NCBI GenBank assembly: GCA_050692915.1
Contig: JBOGVU010000020.1
Coordinates: 1-33,169, forward strand
DNA length: 33,169 nucleotides
Origin: CALAEC01 sp050692915
GTDB lineage: Bacteria > Actinomycetota > UBA4738 > CALAEC01
Reading direction: 5' to 3'
This document shows, piece after piece, positions 1 through 6,644 of this stretch. Numbering within the stretch: position 1 is the first letter of the stretch; every line of letters starts with the position of its first letter. The notes under the pieces are model-generated. The model saw nothing but the letters and a program-made list of their open reading frames with translations, was not told the origin of the DNA and ran no database searches. The translations under genes were made by a program, and so were the position numbers.

Positions 1-839
1 ATCGTGTCCAGCTCGTCCAGGAACACCAGGCACGGGGCCCGGTCCTTGGCCTGCTGGAACAGCTCCCGGACCCGGGCTGCCCCCAGTCCCACGAACATCT
101 CCACGAACTCCGAGCCCGACATGAAGAAGAAGGGAACCTTGGCCTCACCGGCCACGGCCCGGGCCAGGAGCGTCTTCCCGCAGCCGGGCGGTCCGAGCAG
201 GAGGACACCCTTGGGGATCCGGCCCCCGAGCCGCTGGTACTTCTTCGGGTTCTCCAGGAACGCCACGATCTCCCGGAGCTCCTCGACGGCCTCGTCCACC
301 CCGGCCACGTCGTCGAAGGTGGTCTTGAGGTCCTTGCGGTCGTAGATCTTCACTCCGCGCTTGCCGAGGTTGAGGGCGCCCGCGGCCCCCCCGCCGGCCA
401 TCCGGCGGAACACGAACCCCCAGATCGCCACGAGCACCAGGATCGGGAGGATCCACGAGAACAGGAAGTTGGAGAAGGCGGAGGGCTGCTGACCTGTGAA
501 CGTCACCCCGTTCTCCCGCAGGAGGGCCTGAAGCTCCTGATCCTCGATGCCCGGGACCCGAGTGGTCACGAACCCGGGCCCCTGGTCTCCCTGGAGCTGG
601 CCGGTGACCTGCGTCTCGGAGATGGCCACCTCCTCCACCCGGCCCTGCTCCACGAGGTTCAGGAACCGCGAGTACTCGATCTCCTCTGGCTGGGGGACCA
701 GCGCGCTCTGAATCACGAGCAGGAGCACCGCGCCGAGCAGGACGTAGCCCAGCGTGAAGCGCCACCGGCGACTATCCCCGCCTCCGGATCCGAAGTCGAA
801 GCCCTGCCAGCGCCCCTTGCGTCTATCGTCGTTGGCCAT
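1..839 (-). CDS. ftsH: ATP-dependent zinc metalloprotease FtsH, N-terminal part (runs off the window)
   Basis: FtsH is a membrane-anchored AAA+ protease that unfolds and degrades membrane and cytosolic proteins. About 279 residues are visible, read from the minus strand. They show a short basic cytosolic start, a first membrane segment (about residues 31-45), a periplasmic-type domain containing EYSRFLNLVEQGRV, a second membrane segment (about 124-141) and the start of the AAA module. The Walker A motif reads GPPGCGKT, with Cys where most FtsH proteins have Thr. The SGSEFVEMFVG pore segment and a Walker B of the form VFLDELD follow. The HEXXH protease site lies outside the window. The ATG at 837-839 has an AGAGGA-like ribosome site just upstream. 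The gene is divergent from sigR. The family call is firm although the gene is cut by the window edge. Confidence 0.95.
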   Translation of the reverse strand, partial: MANDDRRKGRWQGFDFGSGGGDSRRWRFTLGYVLLGAVLLLVIQSALVPQPEEIEYSRFLNLVEQGRVEEVAISETQVTGQLQGDQGPGFVTTRVPGIEDQELQALLRENGVTFTGQQPSAFSNFLFSWILPILVLVAIWGFVFRRMAGGGAAGALNLGKRGVKIYDRKDLKTTFDDVAGVDEAVEELREIVAFLENPKKYQRLGGRIPKGVLLLGPPGCGKTLLARAVAGEAKVPFFFMSGSEFVEMFVGLGAARVRELFQQAKDRAPCLVFLDELDT

Positions 840-892
840 GAGTCCTCTTCCCCCCCGAGAGGGGTCCCACCAATGTTCCCACATCACGGCGG

Positions 893-898
893 TATCCT
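893..898 (+). promoter_or_regulatory. -10 element TATCCT for leaderless sigR
   Basis: TATCCT lies 7 nt before the GTG at 906. This spacing puts the transcription start at or next to the start codon. No convincing -35 was seen, and no Shine-Dalgarno fits between. Confidence 0.55.
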
Positions 899-905
899 GG
901 CCGGC

Positions 906-1484
906 GTGAGCGATAGGCAGGTGGTGGACCAGGGGCGCCTGGACGAGCGGTTCGAGCGGGAGGCCATCCCGCTCCTGTCCGAGCTGTACGGGGGAGCCCT
1001 CAGGCTGACCCGGAACCCCTCGGACGCCGAGGACCTCCTCCAGGAGACCTTCCTTCGGGCCTACCGCGGCTTCGCCTCCTTCAAGGAGGGGACGAACCTC
1101 CGGGCCTGGCTCTACCGGATCCTCACGAACGCCTTCATCAACATCTACCGGAAGCGGCAGCGGGAGCCCCAGACGATCTCCGACAGCGATGTCGAGGAGT
1201 GGTACCTGTACGACAAGCTCGGCCCGGAGGGCGCCGAGGCCTCGGCCGAGGCCCAGGTGCTGGAGTCCCTCCCCGACGAGGATGTCCAGGAGGCCCTGGC
1301 GAGCCTGCCCGACCAGTTCCGGCTGGCGGTCCTCCTGGCCGACGTTGAGGGGTTCAGCTACAAGGAGATCGCGGAGATCCTCGAGGTGCCGATCGGCACC
1401 GTGATGTCCCGGCTGCATCGGGGAAGAAGGGCCCTGGAACGGCGGTTGTGGGATGTGATGCGTGATCGAGGCCTGGTGACCTGA
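906..1484 (+). CDS. sigR: ECF sigma factor, SigR/SigH (thiol-oxidative stress) type
   Basis: This 192-residue sigma-70 family protein directs RNA polymerase to stress promoters. Region 2 carries DAEDLLQETFLRAYRGFASF and FINIYRKRQRE, and region 4 carries YKEIAEILEVPIGTVMSRLHRGRR, both close to the SigR (Streptomyces) and SigH (Mycobacterium) group. In those organisms the group is held inactive by a zinc anti-sigma factor and released on disulfide stress. The next gene, overlapping by one base (TGATG), encodes such an anti-sigma factor, which supports the subgroup call. An in-frame ATG at 873 exists, but GTG 906 fits the family's start better and sits 7 nt after TATCCT, so it is preferred. The physiological role is inferred from homology and pairing. 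Confidence 0.9.
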   Translation: MSDRQVVDQGRLDERFEREAIPLLSELYGGALRLTRNPSDAEDLLQETFLRAYRGFASFKEGTNLRAWLYRILTNAFINIYRKRQREPQTISDSDVEEWYLYDKLGPEGAEASAEAQVLESLPDEDVQEALASLPDQFRLAVLLADVEGFSYKEIAEILEVPIGTVMSRLHRGRRALERRLWDVMRDRGLVT

Positions 1485-1723
1485 TGGACTGCGAGCGGGC
1501 GCTTGAGGAGCTCGAGGCCTACCTGGACGGCGAGCTGGCCGAGCCGGGCCGGGCCGAGCTGGTGCGCCATCTCTTCGGGTGCGCCAGCTGCTTCGACCGG
1601 GGCGAGTTCCGCATGGCTGTCCGGGAGATCGTCCGCCGGAAGTGCGGCGTGGAGGCCGAACTTCCCCAGCGGGTCGTTGTGCGGATCCGGCGGTTGATCT
1701 CGGGCGAGATCGATCCCGGCTAG
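1484..1723 (+). CDS. rsrA: RsrA-like zinc-binding anti-sigma factor
   Basis: This 79-residue cytosolic protein is expected to bind and silence the sigma factor encoded just upstream. It has the ZAS signature: Cys3 near the N-terminus and H-x3-C-x2-C in RHLFGCASCF (about residues 28-37). In RsrA these residues bind zinc and form a disulfide under oxidative stress, releasing the sigma factor. A further Cys follows in VRRKCGVEAE. It has no membrane segment, as expected for the mycothiol-type soluble anti-sigma family. Its ATG overlaps the sigma factor stop by one base, indicating translational coupling. It is slightly shorter than typical RsrA. Confidence 0.88.
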   Translation: MDCERALEELEAYLDGELAEPGRAELVRHLFGCASCFDRGEFRMAVREIVRRKCGVEAELPQRVVVRIRRLISGEIDPG

Positions 1724-1800
1724 AGCCGACGAAACCGAACACCCCCTCGGCGTCGAATACCGGGGCAGAGGGGGCGGGTCCAGGGACGGGCCCGGTGGCC

Positions 1801-1986
1801 ATGAAGGGAACCAGACCGGGGCGGATGCCCCGACCGTCGAGGACCGTGGACGACGCCGAGCGGGTGTGTGAAGTCCCTGAGTGCTCGACGAAGCTCTCCA
1901 GGTACAACGTCCGGACTAGGTGCTGGCAGCACACCGAGATCGCCTTCCCCAACTACCGGGGACGGCGCCTGGCCCCGGAGTCCTGA
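1801..1986 (+). CDS. Small Cys/His-rich (putative zinc-binding) protein of unknown function
   Basis: This 61-residue ORF carries a C-x4-C-x12-C-x2-H arrangement (Cys23, Cys28, Cys41, His44) in CEVPECSTKLSRYN and RCWQHTE, followed by a basic tail. The spacing suits a small zinc ribbon. The CSTKLSRYN core resembles short Cys-rich segments I recall from actinobacterial regulators, but I cannot assign a family. An in-frame GTG at 1795 is an alternative start, with AGGGA about 8 nt upstream of it. The gene lies between rsrA and bldC on the same strand, 77 bp after rsrA. Being short, it could be chance, but the clustered Cys/His residues argue for a real protein. Confidence 0.55.
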   Translation: MKGTRPGRMPRPSRTVDDAERVCEVPECSTKLSRYNVRTRCWQHTEIAFPNYRGRRLAPES

Positions 1987-2066
1987 GCAGAGCAGAGCAG
2001 GCCAAGACGGCCATCCGGGCCAGGAAGTCCTATCCAGACCGGCACCTCGAACCACCTCTCTCGCCT

Positions 2067-2072
2067 TATACT
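2067..2072 (+). promoter_or_regulatory. Putative -10 (TATACT) of the bldC promoter
   Basis: TATACT stands out in an AT-poor region about 48 bp before the bldC start. No clear -35 was seen at 16-18 bp upstream. The transcript would carry a leader of about 40 nt with a strong ribosome site, unlike the leaderless genes nearby. Confidence 0.5.
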
Positions 2073-2119
2073 TGTCAGCAGACCGGGCGAGTGCACGAAC
2101 GGGAGAGAGGGAGGGACGC

Positions 2120-2320
2120 ATGGCGCAGTCCAAGGGTGCCGAGTATCTGAAAACGGCGGAGGTCGCCGACATCCTCCACGTGTCGCCGAAGACGGTGACC
2201 AGGTGGGCCAAGGACGGCAAGCTTCCGCACTCGCGGACCCTGGGAGGCCATCGCCGGTTCCCAGCTTCCTCGATCCGGAAGCTGGCCGAGGGGCTCATCC
2301 AGGTCGGCCAGGCCGAGTAA
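2120..2320 (+). CDS. bldC: BldC-like MerR-type DNA-binding regulator
   Basis: This 66-residue winged-helix regulator matches BldC, the small MerR-like developmental regulator of Streptomyces, in length and sequence. Diagnostic stretches are YLKTAEVADILHVSPKTVTR, WAKDGKLPHSRTLGGHRRF and a short helical C-terminus. BldC binds tandem direct repeats in DNA cooperatively and controls entry into development. In non-sporulating actinobacteria its targets are not known to me. The ATG at 2120 is preceded by the strong ribosome site GGGAGGGA and, further up, a TATACT -10. A longer in-frame ORF upstream (from 1868) overlaps the small Cys/His gene and is not credible as coding. Confidence 0.9.
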   Translation: MAQSKGAEYLKTAEVADILHVSPKTVTRWAKDGKLPHSRTLGGHRRFPASSIRKLAEGLIQVGQAE

Positions 2321-2341
2321 GACCGTCCCGACCGGGCTGCG

Positions 2342-2839
2342 GTGGCGAGACCGGTGAGCGAGCCACGGTCGTCGCGGCCGGCCATGCCTCGGGGGTACGG
2401 CATCGCCTCGGGGAAGGAGGGCCTGCTGCCGTGGTCCTGGGCGGAGAAGCGGCTGGTGGCGTCCCGGAACTACTGGATCGTCAGCGCTGACCCGGAAGGG
2501 CGGCCCCATGCCATGCCGGTCTGGGGCCTGTGGCTGGCAGGGGCTGTGTGGTTCAGCAGCGACCGGGCTTCCCGGAAAGCCCGCAACATCGCCGTACGGC
2601 CGGGGATGGTGGTCCACCTGGAGAGCGGCGACGAGGTTGTGATCGTCGAGGGCGTCGCCGAGGAGGTCACCGAGCGGGCCGAGCTGGAGCCGTTCGCCCG
2701 GGCGTACCAGGAGAAGTACGGGTTCGGGATGGACCTCGACCAGCCGATCGGGCTTGTCTACCGGGTCCGCCCGCGCACCGTGCTGGGCTGGCTGGAGAAG
2801 GAGTTCCCCTCGACGGCAAGCCGGTGGCGGTTCGACTAG
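2342..2839 (+). CDS. Pyridoxamine 5'-phosphate oxidase-fold (PPOX) flavin/F420-binding protein
   Basis: This split-barrel protein of up to 165 residues has the pattern NYWIVSADPEGRPHAMPVWG, followed by FSSDRASRKARNIAVRP and VVHLESGDEVVIVEG. That is typical of PPOX-fold proteins that bind FMN or coenzyme F420 and reduce unknown substrates. Which cofactor is used cannot be decided from the sequence. It starts 21 bp after bldC and may share its transcript. Starts at GTG 2342, GTG 2354 and ATG 2384 are all possible; none has a clear ribosome site, and homology begins only near residue 25, so the true start may be later. Its TAG stop shares CTAG (2836-2839) with the convergent gene. Confidence 0.8.
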   Translation: MARPVSEPRSSRPAMPRGYGIASGKEGLLPWSWAEKRLVASRNYWIVSADPEGRPHAMPVWGLWLAGAVWFSSDRASRKARNIAVRPGMVVHLESGDEVVIVEGVAEEVTERAELEPFARAYQEKYGFGMDLDQPIGLVYRVRPRTVLGWLEKEFPSTASRWRFD

Positions 2840-3225
2840 GACGGCGGCGGCCCGGGGGCTTCGACCTTGTCCGGGACGGCGTCCACGGCCATGGCCAGCC
2901 AGGCCTGCTCCGCCTTCCGCTGCTTCACGGCTCCCAGCCAGCCGCCGGACATGGCCCCGGAGCCCGTGCCCCGGCTGTGCACGTCGAGGGTGATCCCGGT
3001 ACCGTCGGCGCCACCCGCCGCAGTGACCACGATCCGCATCGGCATCTTCATCTTGTTGCGGAACCCGCCGGCCAGGTAAGCGGACTTCACGCTGCCGCCC
3101 ACGTCGATCGACAGGAGCCCGGGTCGGCTCTCCACGGTGGTCCCGCCCTGGGCCTGCAGGGCCTGTTCGATCGCCGACCGCACCGTCTCCTCGCCGGCGG
3201 TGCTCTGAACGTGGGCCTCGGCCAC
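2836..3225 (-). CDS. Conserved-looking small protein of unknown function
   Basis: This 129-residue protein has no domain I recognise. It alternates an N-terminal helix (ETVRSAIEQALQAQ) with strand-like stretches (LLSIDVGG, MRIVVTAAG, GITLDVHSRG) and a C-terminal helix rich in Lys, Arg and Ala (GAVKQRKAEQAWLAMAV), suggesting a small alpha/beta domain. No signal peptide or membrane segment is seen. The GTG at 3225 is chosen over an upstream ATG at 3261 because TACCCT lies 6 nt before it on the minus strand. Its stop overlaps that of the PPOX gene in a shared CTAG. Coding quality is good, but function is unknown. Confidence 0.65.
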   Translation of the reverse strand: MAEAHVQSTAGEETVRSAIEQALQAQGGTTVESRPGLLSIDVGGSVKSAYLAGGFRNKMKMPMRIVVTAAGGADGTGITLDVHSRGTGSGAMSGGWLGAVKQRKAEQAWLAMAVDAVPDKVEAPGPPPS

Positions 3226-3231
3226 CCCAGC

Positions 3232-3237
3232 AGGGTA
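3232..3237 (-). promoter_or_regulatory. -10 element TACCCT for leaderless gene at 3225
   Basis: On the minus strand TACCCT ends 6 nt before the GTG at 3225, the same geometry as at other leaderless starts in this window. Confidence 0.5.
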
Positions 3238-3321
3238 GCCGCGCGGTCTCGCGGCCAGCAAGCCGGGAGACTCCGGCGGTCGAGCCCGGGAAAACTTGGG
3301 GCTACGGTCCTCCGGCGACGT

Positions 3322-3624
3322 CTAGGCGTCCTCGATCGCCACGGCGTACAGGCCGTCGTCCCGCTCCTCCAGGGTGACCCGCACGGGGAGCTCCTGGGCG
3401 CGGTGTTCCTCGAGGTGCTCGAGTTCGAAGCCGTAATCCCGCTCCCGGTCGATCCGGATGTCGTATCGCTGACCCTCCACGTCGACAGTGAAGCCGGTGA
3501 TCGGGCCGCGGTCGCTCTGCTCTAGCGCGGTGATCAGGCCGGTCACCTCAGCCGGGGTCTCGGGCTCGGCCGAGCATGCTGGGGACAGCAGGATCGTCAT
3601 GGCCAGGATCGCAGCGAGCCGCAT
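3322..3624 (-). CDS. Small predicted lipoprotein of unknown function
   Basis: This 100-residue protein starts with a signal sequence MRLAAILAMTILLSPAC, whose SPAC end fits a lipobox, so Cys17 would be lipidated and the protein held on the outer face of the membrane. The mature part is acidic and strand-rich (ITGFTVDVEGQRYDIRIDRE), ending in LPVRVTLEERDDGLYAVAIE. This suggests a small beta-barrel or OB-like domain, but I cannot name a family. ATG 3624 has AGGA 7 nt upstream and is preferred over ATG 3714, whose extra residues would bury the signal peptide. It lies between two other short genes of unknown role. Confidence 0.7.
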   Translation of the reverse strand: MRLAAILAMTILLSPACSAEPETPAEVTGLITALEQSDRGPITGFTVDVEGQRYDIRIDRERDYGFELEHLEEHRAQELPVRVTLEERDDGLYAVAIEDA

Positions 3625-3822
3625 CCACGTATCCTGCCCCAGCCGGTGCCGCGGGGGAAGCGGGAGCCTTGCCCGCGCCTTCGTTCGCATGTCCGGGCGG
3701 GTGTCGTGCACCACCTGAGGACGGCACCTGGCTGGATGCCCGCGCCGGCCAGGGTCCGGCTACGGGGAGGACGGCCTGGTCCAGGAGGGGGACGTGATCG
3801 CGGTCGTGGAGTGACCGCGCGC
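3625..3822. other. Divergent intergenic region, longest gene-free stretch of the window
   Basis: About 200 bp between the lipoprotein and crotonase-fold genes hold no convincing gene. On the plus strand, 3758-3814 reads GYGEDGLVQEGDVIAVVE followed by a stop. This resembles the end of a protein, but the frame has no start or upstream homology I can see. It could be a remnant of a decayed gene or chance. Confidence 0.4.
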
Positions 3823-3828
3823 TAGCAT
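3823..3828 (+). promoter_or_regulatory. -10 element TAGCAT for leaderless crotonase-fold gene
   Basis: TAGCAT ends 6 nt before the GTG at 3835, and no ribosome site fits in between. Confidence 0.55.
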
Positions 3829-3834
3829 GAAGCG

Positions 3835-4623
3835 GTGAGCACGGTCCGCTCCGAGCCCGGCGAGGTGTGGCGGATCACCTTCGACCGCCCCGAGGCCCGG
3901 AACGCGGTCACCGCGGAGATGCTCGCGAACCTGGCCGCCGCCCTGGGCGACGCGGCCGCCGACCCCGAGGCCCGGGTGGTGCTCCTGGCCGGCGAGGGCG
4001 GGCACTTCTGCGCCGGGGCCGACCTCGCCGAGGTGGGGAGGGCCCCGGGGGCAGACGGGCTCGGATACGGGCGCGTCCTGGAGGGGGTCTTGGCGTCCCT
4101 GGCCGATCACCCCTTGCCGGCGGTGGCCCGGGTGGAGGGAGCGGCGCTGGGCGCCGGCTGCCAGCTCCTGGTGGCCTGCGACCTGGCCGTGGCGGCGGAG
4201 GACGCCAGGATCGGCGTGCCGTCGGCCCGGCTGGGGATCGTCATCCCCTTCGAGAGCATCGAGCGCCTGGTGCTGGCCGTGGGGCCTCGCCGGGCCGCCG
4301 ACCTGCTGATCACGGGGCGGGAGGTCTCCGGCCGGGAGGCCGCCGCATGGGGCCTGGCCACCGAGGCCGTGCCCCCGGACCGCGTGGCCGGCCGGGCCGA
4401 GGAGGTGGCCGAGCTGGTGGCGTCCTCGGCGCCGCTCTCGGTACGAGGCTCGAAGCGGGCCATCGCCGCGGTCCTCCGGAAGCTGTCCATCGACCGGGAG
4501 ACCGAGGGCTACCGCCTGGCCGAGGTCGACCTGATGGCCGCGGACGTGCTGGCCAGCGAGGACCTCGCCGAGGGGCTCCGGGCCCGCAAGGAGCGGCGCC
4601 CCCCGAGGTTCCGAGGGACCTGA
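3835..4623 (+). CDS. Enoyl-CoA hydratase/isomerase (crotonase) family protein with atypical active site
   Basis: This 262-residue crotonase-fold protein is of usual length. It has the oxyanion-hole segment HFCAGADLAEVG (about residues 57-68) and the second hole region GAALGAGCQLLVACD (102-116). The two glutamates that activate water in classical enoyl-CoA hydratase are replaced: Gln110 stands in the GGGCEL position and Ser130 in the FGQPE position (here IGVPSARLG). It therefore probably acts as a different crotonase-family enzyme, such as an isomerase, thioesterase or decarboxylase, on an acyl-CoA; the substrate is unknown. GTG 3835 follows TAGCAT by 6 nt. Its stop overlaps the nth start by one base (TGATG), so the two are cotranscribed despite unrelated roles. 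Confidence 0.88.
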   Translation: MSTVRSEPGEVWRITFDRPEARNAVTAEMLANLAAALGDAAADPEARVVLLAGEGGHFCAGADLAEVGRAPGADGLGYGRVLEGVLASLADHPLPAVARVEGAALGAGCQLLVACDLAVAAEDARIGVPSARLGIVIPFESIERLVLAVGPRRAADLLITGREVSGREAAAWGLATEAVPPDRVAGRAEEVAELVASSAPLSVRGSKRAIAAVLRKLSIDRETEGYRLAEVDLMAADVLASEDLAEGLRARKERRPPRFRGT

Positions 4624-5297
4624 TGGCCGGTAGGCTCACGGCTCGCAGCCCGCTGGACGACCGGGCACCCGAGGTGATCCGCCTGCTCAAGGAGGCCTAT
4701 CCCGAGGCCAGTGTGGCCCTCCGGTTCTCGAACCCCCTGGAATGCCTGGTGGCCGTGATCCTGTCGGCGCAGGCCACCGACAAGAAGGTGAACGAGGTCA
4801 CCGAGACGCTCTTCCAGAAGTATCGGACGCCCCAGGACTACTTGGGGGTGCCGGAGGCCGAGCTCGCCGCGGACCTGAAGCCCACCGGCTTCTTCAACCA
4901 GAAGACCAGGGCGGTGCGGGGGGCGTGCGGCATGATCGTCGAGGAGTTCGACGGGAAGGTCCCGGACTCCATCGCCGACCTCGTGAAGCTCCCCGGCGTG
5001 GCCCGGAAGACCGCGAACATCGTCCTCGGCAACGCCTACCCGGACAAGCTGCGCACCGATCCCGACGTCGGCGTCGCCGTGGATACCCACGTGCGCCGGG
5101 TCTCCCAGCGGCTCGGCTTCACCGAGCAGAAGGACCCGAACAAGGTCGAGCGCGACCTGATGGAGGTCCTCCCCAGGGAGGACTGGTTCGGCTTCACCTA
5201 CGTCCTGATCGATCACGGCCGGGCGGTATGCAAGGCTCCCACCCCCCGGTGCGAGGAGTGTCCCGTGAGCCACCTGTGCCCCTCCAGCCGCGTGTAG
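4623..5297 (+). CDS. nth: Endonuclease III (DNA glycosylase/AP lyase)
   Basis: This 224-residue base-excision repair enzyme removes oxidised pyrimidines and cuts the abasic site. The helix-hairpin-helix is LPGVARKTANIVLGNAY, containing the catalytic Lys. The catalytic Asp is in VAVDTHVRRVSQRLG. The 4Fe-4S cluster loop C-x6-C-x2-C-x5-C is complete at the C-terminus (from CKAPTPRCEEC to HLC). The N-terminal NPLECLVAVILSAQATDKKV is also typical. ATG 4623 overlaps the preceding stop by one base. The reading frame stays open far upstream, but that portion lies antiphase to the crotonase gene and is not coding. Length and all key residues are normal. Confidence 0.96.
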   Translation: MAGRLTARSPLDDRAPEVIRLLKEAYPEASVALRFSNPLECLVAVILSAQATDKKVNEVTETLFQKYRTPQDYLGVPEAELAADLKPTGFFNQKTRAVRGACGMIVEEFDGKVPDSIADLVKLPGVARKTANIVLGNAYPDKLRTDPDVGVAVDTHVRRVSQRLGFTEQKDPNKVERDLMEVLPREDWFGFTYVLIDHGRAVCKAPTPRCEECPVSHLCPSSRV

Positions 5298-5317
5298 GAC
5301 CGGGTCGGACGGGCCGA

Positions 5318-5323
5318 TACCCT
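5318..5323 (+). promoter_or_regulatory. -10 element TACCCT for leaderless ECF sigma gene
   Basis: TACCCT ends 8 nt before the GTG at 5332, in the 34-bp gap after nth. No ribosome site is seen. Confidence 0.5.
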
Positions 5324-5331
5324 ACGGTGAC

Positions 5332-5892
5332 GTGATCGGCCAGTCGTTCGGCTCGATGCTCGAGGCGGCCAGGGGTGGCGAGCCCTGGGCGCTCGAGGCC
5401 ATCTACCGTGACCTGGCCCCTGCCGTGCTCGGCTACCTCCGGGGCCAGCGGGCCGTCGAGCCCGAGGACCTCACCTCCGAGGTGTTCGTGGGCGTGGTCC
5501 GGGGCCTCCGGGGTTTCCAGGGGGACGAGCGGGGCCTCCGGTCCTGGGTCTTCTCCATCGCCCACCGCCGCCACATCGACGAGCGCCGCCGCCTGGCCCG
5601 GAGCCGGGAGGACGCGGTCGATCCATCGGCCCTGGCCGGGCCACTGGCCGGATCGGCGGTCGGGGACGTTGAGGACGAGGCGGCCGCTCGGCTCGGCGAG
5701 GGGTGGGCGGTGCGGGCGCTCGACGTCCTCACCGAGGACCAGCGCTCGGTCCTCCTCCTCCGGGTCCTGGCCGACCTGTCCGTTGAGGAGGTGGCCCGCC
5801 TCCTGGGGAAGCGACCAGGGGCGGTCAAGACCCTCCAGCGGCGGGCCCTAGCCTCCCTGGCCCGGCACCTCGAGCGGCAGGGCGTTTCCTGA
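5332..5892 (+). CDS. ECF-type RNA polymerase sigma factor
   Basis: This 186-residue sigma-70 family protein has region 2 (AIYRDLAPAVLGYLRG, EDLTSEVFVGVVRGL, RSWVFSIAHRRHIDERRR) and region 4 (LTEDQRSVLLLRVLADLSVE, VARLLGKRPGAVKTLQRRAL). It should direct transcription of a small regulon, but its signal is unknown. It lacks the residues of the SigR group and is a separate ECF type. The following gene overlaps its stop by one base and encodes a single-pass membrane protein, the usual place for an anti-sigma factor. GTG 5332 is chosen because TACCCT lies 8 nt upstream. Confidence 0.9.
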   Translation: MIGQSFGSMLEAARGGEPWALEAIYRDLAPAVLGYLRGQRAVEPEDLTSEVFVGVVRGLRGFQGDERGLRSWVFSIAHRRHIDERRRLARSREDAVDPSALAGPLAGSAVGDVEDEAAARLGEGWAVRALDVLTEDQRSVLLLRVLADLSVEEVARLLGKRPGAVKTLQRRALASLARHLERQGVS

Positions 5893-6644
5893 TGCGCCCC
5901 CAGGACGATTACCAGGGTGAGATGGACCGAGTGGATCCCCGCCTGATCGAAGCGGCCCTTCAGGGCCGCGAGACCGGAGAGCCCGCCCTCGACCGGGCCG
6001 CGCTGCTGGTGGCCGATCTCCGCCGTGTCCTCATCGAGGAGACCCTGCCTGAGGCGGCCGGGCACCTCGAAGCCATGGCCGTGGCGGCCCGGGACGAGGT
6101 GCGGGGATCCGCTCCGGTCCTCTCGAATCGCCGGGCGGCCCGCCGGCGGCGGCTGGCCAGCATGCCCCTGGCCGCGGCGCTGGTCCTGGGGACCGGCCTG
6201 GCCTGGGGGGCGGGAACCCTTCCCGAGCCCGCGTCGGACAGGGCAGAGGAGGCCGTGGCCGCGGGCCAGGAGCGAAGCGATGCCGGTACCGAGGCGGAAG
6301 AAGTCACCGAAGTCACCGAGGGACCCGAGGGGGCCACCCACGGGGAGGAGGTCTCGGCGGTGGCCACGGACGACTCGCTACAGGGCTGCGAGAAGGGGAT
6401 GGCCGTCTCGGAGGTGGCCGCCTCGAAGGGAAACAAGCAGGGCCCGGGCCACGACCCCTGCGCCAAGGGCGACGATGGGAAGGCTCGCGGCCAGGAGGCT
6501 TCCGCCAAGGGCAAGCAGACCGCCGAGGACGCCAGGGCCAAGTCCAAGGCCAAGGCCCAGGCGGGCAGTGGGCCCCCCGAGGGCGCCGGGCCTCCCGATA
6601 AGGCCGGCTCCCAGGGCGCCGGGAGCGGAACGGGCAAGCCCTAG
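5892..6644 (+). CDS. Single-pass membrane protein, putative anti-sigma partner
   Basis: This 250-residue protein has a cytosolic N-terminal part of about 80 residues ending in a basic stretch (RRAARRRRLAS), one membrane segment (about residues 90-108) and a long outer tail. The tail is low-complexity, first acidic (EEVTEVTEG) and then rich in Lys, Ala, Gly and Pro (AKSKAKAQAG), with two cysteines (LQGCEKG, HDPCAKGD). No zinc-finger or other known anti-sigma domain is recognisable. The role is inferred from position: the ATG overlaps the sigma stop by one base (TGATG). The tail looks disordered and could span or bind the cell wall. Its TAG shares CTAG with bioY. Confidence 0.7.
   Translation: MRPQDDYQGEMDRVDPRLIEAALQGRETGEPALDRAALLVADLRRVLIEETLPEAAGHLEAMAVAARDEVRGSAPVLSNRRAARRRRLASMPLAAALVLGTGLAWGAGTLPEPASDRAEEAVAAGQERSDAGTEAEEVTEVTEGPEGATHGEEVSAVATDDSLQGCEKGMAVSEVAASKGNKQGPGHDPCAKGDDGKARGQEASAKGKQTAEDARAKSKAKAQAGSGPPEGAGPPDKAGSQGAGSGTGKP

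Noticed and set aside
840..905. SigR-type promoter (GGGAAC-like -35) before ftsH
   Set aside because: A GGGAACATT stretch exists on the minus strand, but no GTT -10 lies at the required distance.
3867..4622. Upstream extension of the endonuclease III frame to 476 residues, suggesting a fusion protein
   Set aside because: This part is out of phase with the well-supported crotonase gene and is Arg/Gly/Pro-rich, as expected from a shadow frame in GC-rich DNA. The nth start overlaps the crotonase stop by one base.
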